The notes under the pieces were generated by a model. That model made no database searches, had not been told where the DNA came from, and worked only from the letters and a program-made list of their open reading frames with translations. Positions 39,356-40,780 of a stretch of DNA of 40,780 nucleotides are shown piece by piece. Within the stretch, counting starts at the first letter, position 1. Each line of letters begins with the position of its first letter. The DNA comes from CAYTCZ01 sp964436315 (GTDB lineage: Bacteria; Actinomycetota; Thermoleophilia; Gaiellales; Gaiellaceae). Made by a program: the position numbers and the translations under genes. Location of the stretch: NCBI GenBank assembly GCA_964436315.1, contig CAYTCZ010000018.1, positions 1 through 40,780 of the forward strand, written 5' to 3'.

Positions 39356-40780
39356 GTGAGCTCAGCGACCGCCGACATCGGACTCATCGGTCTCGCCGTC
39401 ATGGGACAAAACCTCGTCCTCAATATGGACGACCACGGCTACACGGTCGCGGTCTTCAATCGCACCACCGAACGAGTCGACGAGTTCCTCGAAGGACCGG
39501 CCGCCGGGAGGAACGTCATCGGGACGCACACGATTGAGGAACTCATTTCACAGTTGAAGAAGCCGCGGCGTGTGATGCTGATGGTGCGCGCCGGCGACGC
39601 GACCGACGCAACGATCGCTGAGCTACGACCTCATCTCGAGCCAGGCGACATCGTGATCGACGGGGGAAATGCCAACTACGAAGACTCGATTCGGCGGACA
39701 CGCGACATGGCGGAGGCCGGCCTCCTGTTTATCGGTGCCGGTGTCTCAGGCGGGGAGGAAGGGGCTCGTCACGGTCCGTCGATCATGCCGGGTGGCGCAC
39801 CGGACGCTTGGCCACATGTGAAAGAGATTTTCCAGTCGATCGCAGCCAAGGTCGACGACGGGACGCCGTGCTGTGACTGGGTCGGGACTGATGGCGCTGG
39901 GCACTTCGTGAAGATGGTTCACAACGGCATCGAGTACGGCGACATGCAGCTCATTGCCGAGGCCTATCACCTCCTCCGATCTGGTCTCGGCCTCGGCCAC
40001 GACGAGCTCCACGACGTTTTCTCCGAGTGGAACGAAGGGAAGCTCGATTCGTATCTCATCGAAATTTCGCGAGACATCATGAACTTCCAAGACGAGGACG
40101 GAGAGCCGCTCCTCGAGAAGATCCTCGACGCTGCGGGTCAGAAGGGGACCGGGAAGTGGACGGCGATCTCTTCGCTCGATCTTGGGATGCCTGTGACACT
40201 CGTCTCCGAGGCCGTGTATGCCCGCATACTCTCGGCCTTGAAGGACGAGCGCGTCAGGGCAGCAGCGGTCCTTGACGGACCGGGACCGACGACGATCGAC
40301 CCGAGCAACCGCGACGAGTTCATCGCCGACGTTCGCGACGCCCTGTATGCCTCGAAGATCATCTCGTACGCACAGGGATTCATGCTCTTTCGCGAGGCGG
40401 CTTCCGAGTACGAATGGGATCTCGACTACGGTGACATCGCCCTTATGTGGCGCGGCGGGTGCATTATCAGATCCGCGTTCCTCGGAAAGATTCACGCCGC
40501 GTACCAGGCAAGGCCCGAGCTTCCGAACCTGCTGCTTGATGACTACTTCAAGAGCGAGATCGATTCGGCACAGGGGGGCTGGCGCCACGTGATCGCAACC
40601 GCAGTGTCGATCGGGATTCCCGTTCCCGCCTATTCGACCGCGCTTGCCTTTTACGACGGCTATCGGAGCGAGCGGCTTCCAGCGAACTTGATCCAAGCGC
40701 AACGGGATTTCTTCGGCGCGCATACCTATGAACGTCTCGATCAGCCGCGCGGTGAGTTCTTCCATACGAACTGGACCGGC
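39356..40780 (+). CDS. gnd: 6-phosphogluconate dehydrogenase, decarboxylating (cut by the window end)
   Basis: This protein oxidises and decarboxylates 6-phosphogluconate to ribulose 5-phosphate with NADP. Seen are the nucleotide-binding GLAVMGQNLVLNM at the start with FNRTTERV, the VIDGGNANYEDS and GAGVSGGEEGARHGPSIMPGG substrate segments, and the catalytic GAGHFVKMVHNGIEYGDMQLIAEAY. The C-terminal FFHTNWTG is close to the usual end, so only a few residues lie beyond the edge (475 codons present). GTG at 39356 is used; TTG at 39350 overlaps the HAD stop as TTGA and is equally possible. Confidence 0.93.
   Translation, partial: MSSATADIGLIGLAVMGQNLVLNMDDHGYTVAVFNRTTERVDEFLEGPAAGRNVIGTHTIEELISQLKKPRRVMLMVRAGDATDATIAELRPHLEPGDIVIDGGNANYEDSIRRTRDMAEAGLLFIGAGVSGGEEGARHGPSIMPGGAPDAWPHVKEIFQSIAAKVDDGTPCCDWVGTDGAGHFVKMVHNGIEYGDMQLIAEAYHLLRSGLGLGHDELHDVFSEWNEGKLDSYLIEISRDIMNFQDEDGEPLLEKILDAAGQKGTGKWTAISSLDLGMPVTLVSEAVYARILSALKDERVRAAAVLDGPGPTTIDPSNRDEFIADVRDALYASKIISYAQGFMLFREAASEYEWDLDYGDIALMWRGGCIIRSAFLGKIHAAYQARPELPNLLLDDYFKSEIDSAQGGWRHVIATAVSIGIPVPAYSTALAFYDGYRSERLPANLIQAQRDFFGAHTYERLDQPRGEFFHTNWTG

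Noticed and set aside
1..40780. CRISPR array, prophage, integron, rRNA or tRNA genes
   Set aside because: No spaced short direct repeats, integrase, phage genes or recognisable RNA genes were found; the repeats present are isolated palindromes and one tandem duplication.

Overview
The window reads as high-GC bacterial chromosome. Genes are densely packed, mostly in long one-directional runs whose starts and stops overlap as ATGA, GTGA or TTGA. GTG and TTG starts are common, and several first genes of runs carry a TANNNT -10 box only 6 to 8 bases before the start codon, the layout of leaderless mRNAs typical of Actinobacteria. With the gene content (XDH/CO-dehydrogenase-type hydroxylase, MoxR/VWA pairs, SMP-30, many acyl-CoA enzymes) this suggests an actinobacterium, possibly a Thermoleophilia-like lineage; that placement is inference. 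Two N runs (10 N at 14688, 100 N at 27248) show a scaffolded draft assembly. I saw no rRNA, tRNA, CRISPR array, prophage or transposase gene.

Layout. (1) 96-8880, minus: nine coupled genes, read from an atypical acyl-CoA dehydrogenase through a PhnD-like binding protein, two haem-binding lipoproteins, an AhpD-like protein, a short radical SAM enzyme, a GT-C/GT2 fusion, a sugar epimerase and a DUF2064-Nudix fusion. (2) 9079-9864, minus: larB, divergent from (3) 9961-16201, plus: large, FAD and iron-sulfur subunits of a molybdenum hydroxylase, an aryl/acyl-CoA ligase and an enoyl-CoA hydratase; this part holds a 181-bp tandem duplication and the 10-N gap. (4) 16205-19287, minus: RidA, zinc alcohol dehydrogenase, isochorismatase-like protein with Ser at the Cys position, SMP-30 lactonase. 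(5) 19576-22661, minus: split XdhC, CoxE-like VWA protein and CoxD-like MoxR ATPase, the maturation set for the hydroxylase. (6) 22776-27171, minus: a second MoxR system (MoxR, DUF58, BatA-like VWA) ending in an HtrA-like lipoprotein protease. (7) 27348-30142, minus: META-domain lipoprotein and large sulfatase. (8) 30298-32228, plus: OmpR-type two-component system, then a truncated alpha/beta hydrolase. (9) 32640-34280, plus: metallo-beta-lactamase-fold lactonase-like enzyme and an SDR. (10) 34559-end, plus: E1-beta, E1-alpha, ACAD10/11-type dehydrogenase, APH-type kinase, HAD hydrolase, and 6-phosphogluconate dehydrogenase cut by the window edge.

How they may work together. Blocks 3 to 5 look like one catabolic locus: a xanthine-dehydrogenase-type hydroxylase with its own cofactor and chaperone genes, feeding a ring or side-chain acid into CoA-thioester chemistry. 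Blocks 9 and 10 hold, as separate genes, the three domains of mammalian ACAD10 (HAD, APH kinase, acyl-CoA dehydrogenase) near a lactonase-like hydrolase. This suggests a route for gamma-lactones and 4-hydroxy acids by phosphorylation of 4-hydroxyacyl-CoA. Block 1 is the least explained: its mix of radical SAM, DUF2064 and GT2 transferases, AhpD-like protein and PhnD-like protein recalls the rSAM/arsenosugar-type neighbourhoods, but with extra haem lipoproteins and unusual fusions.
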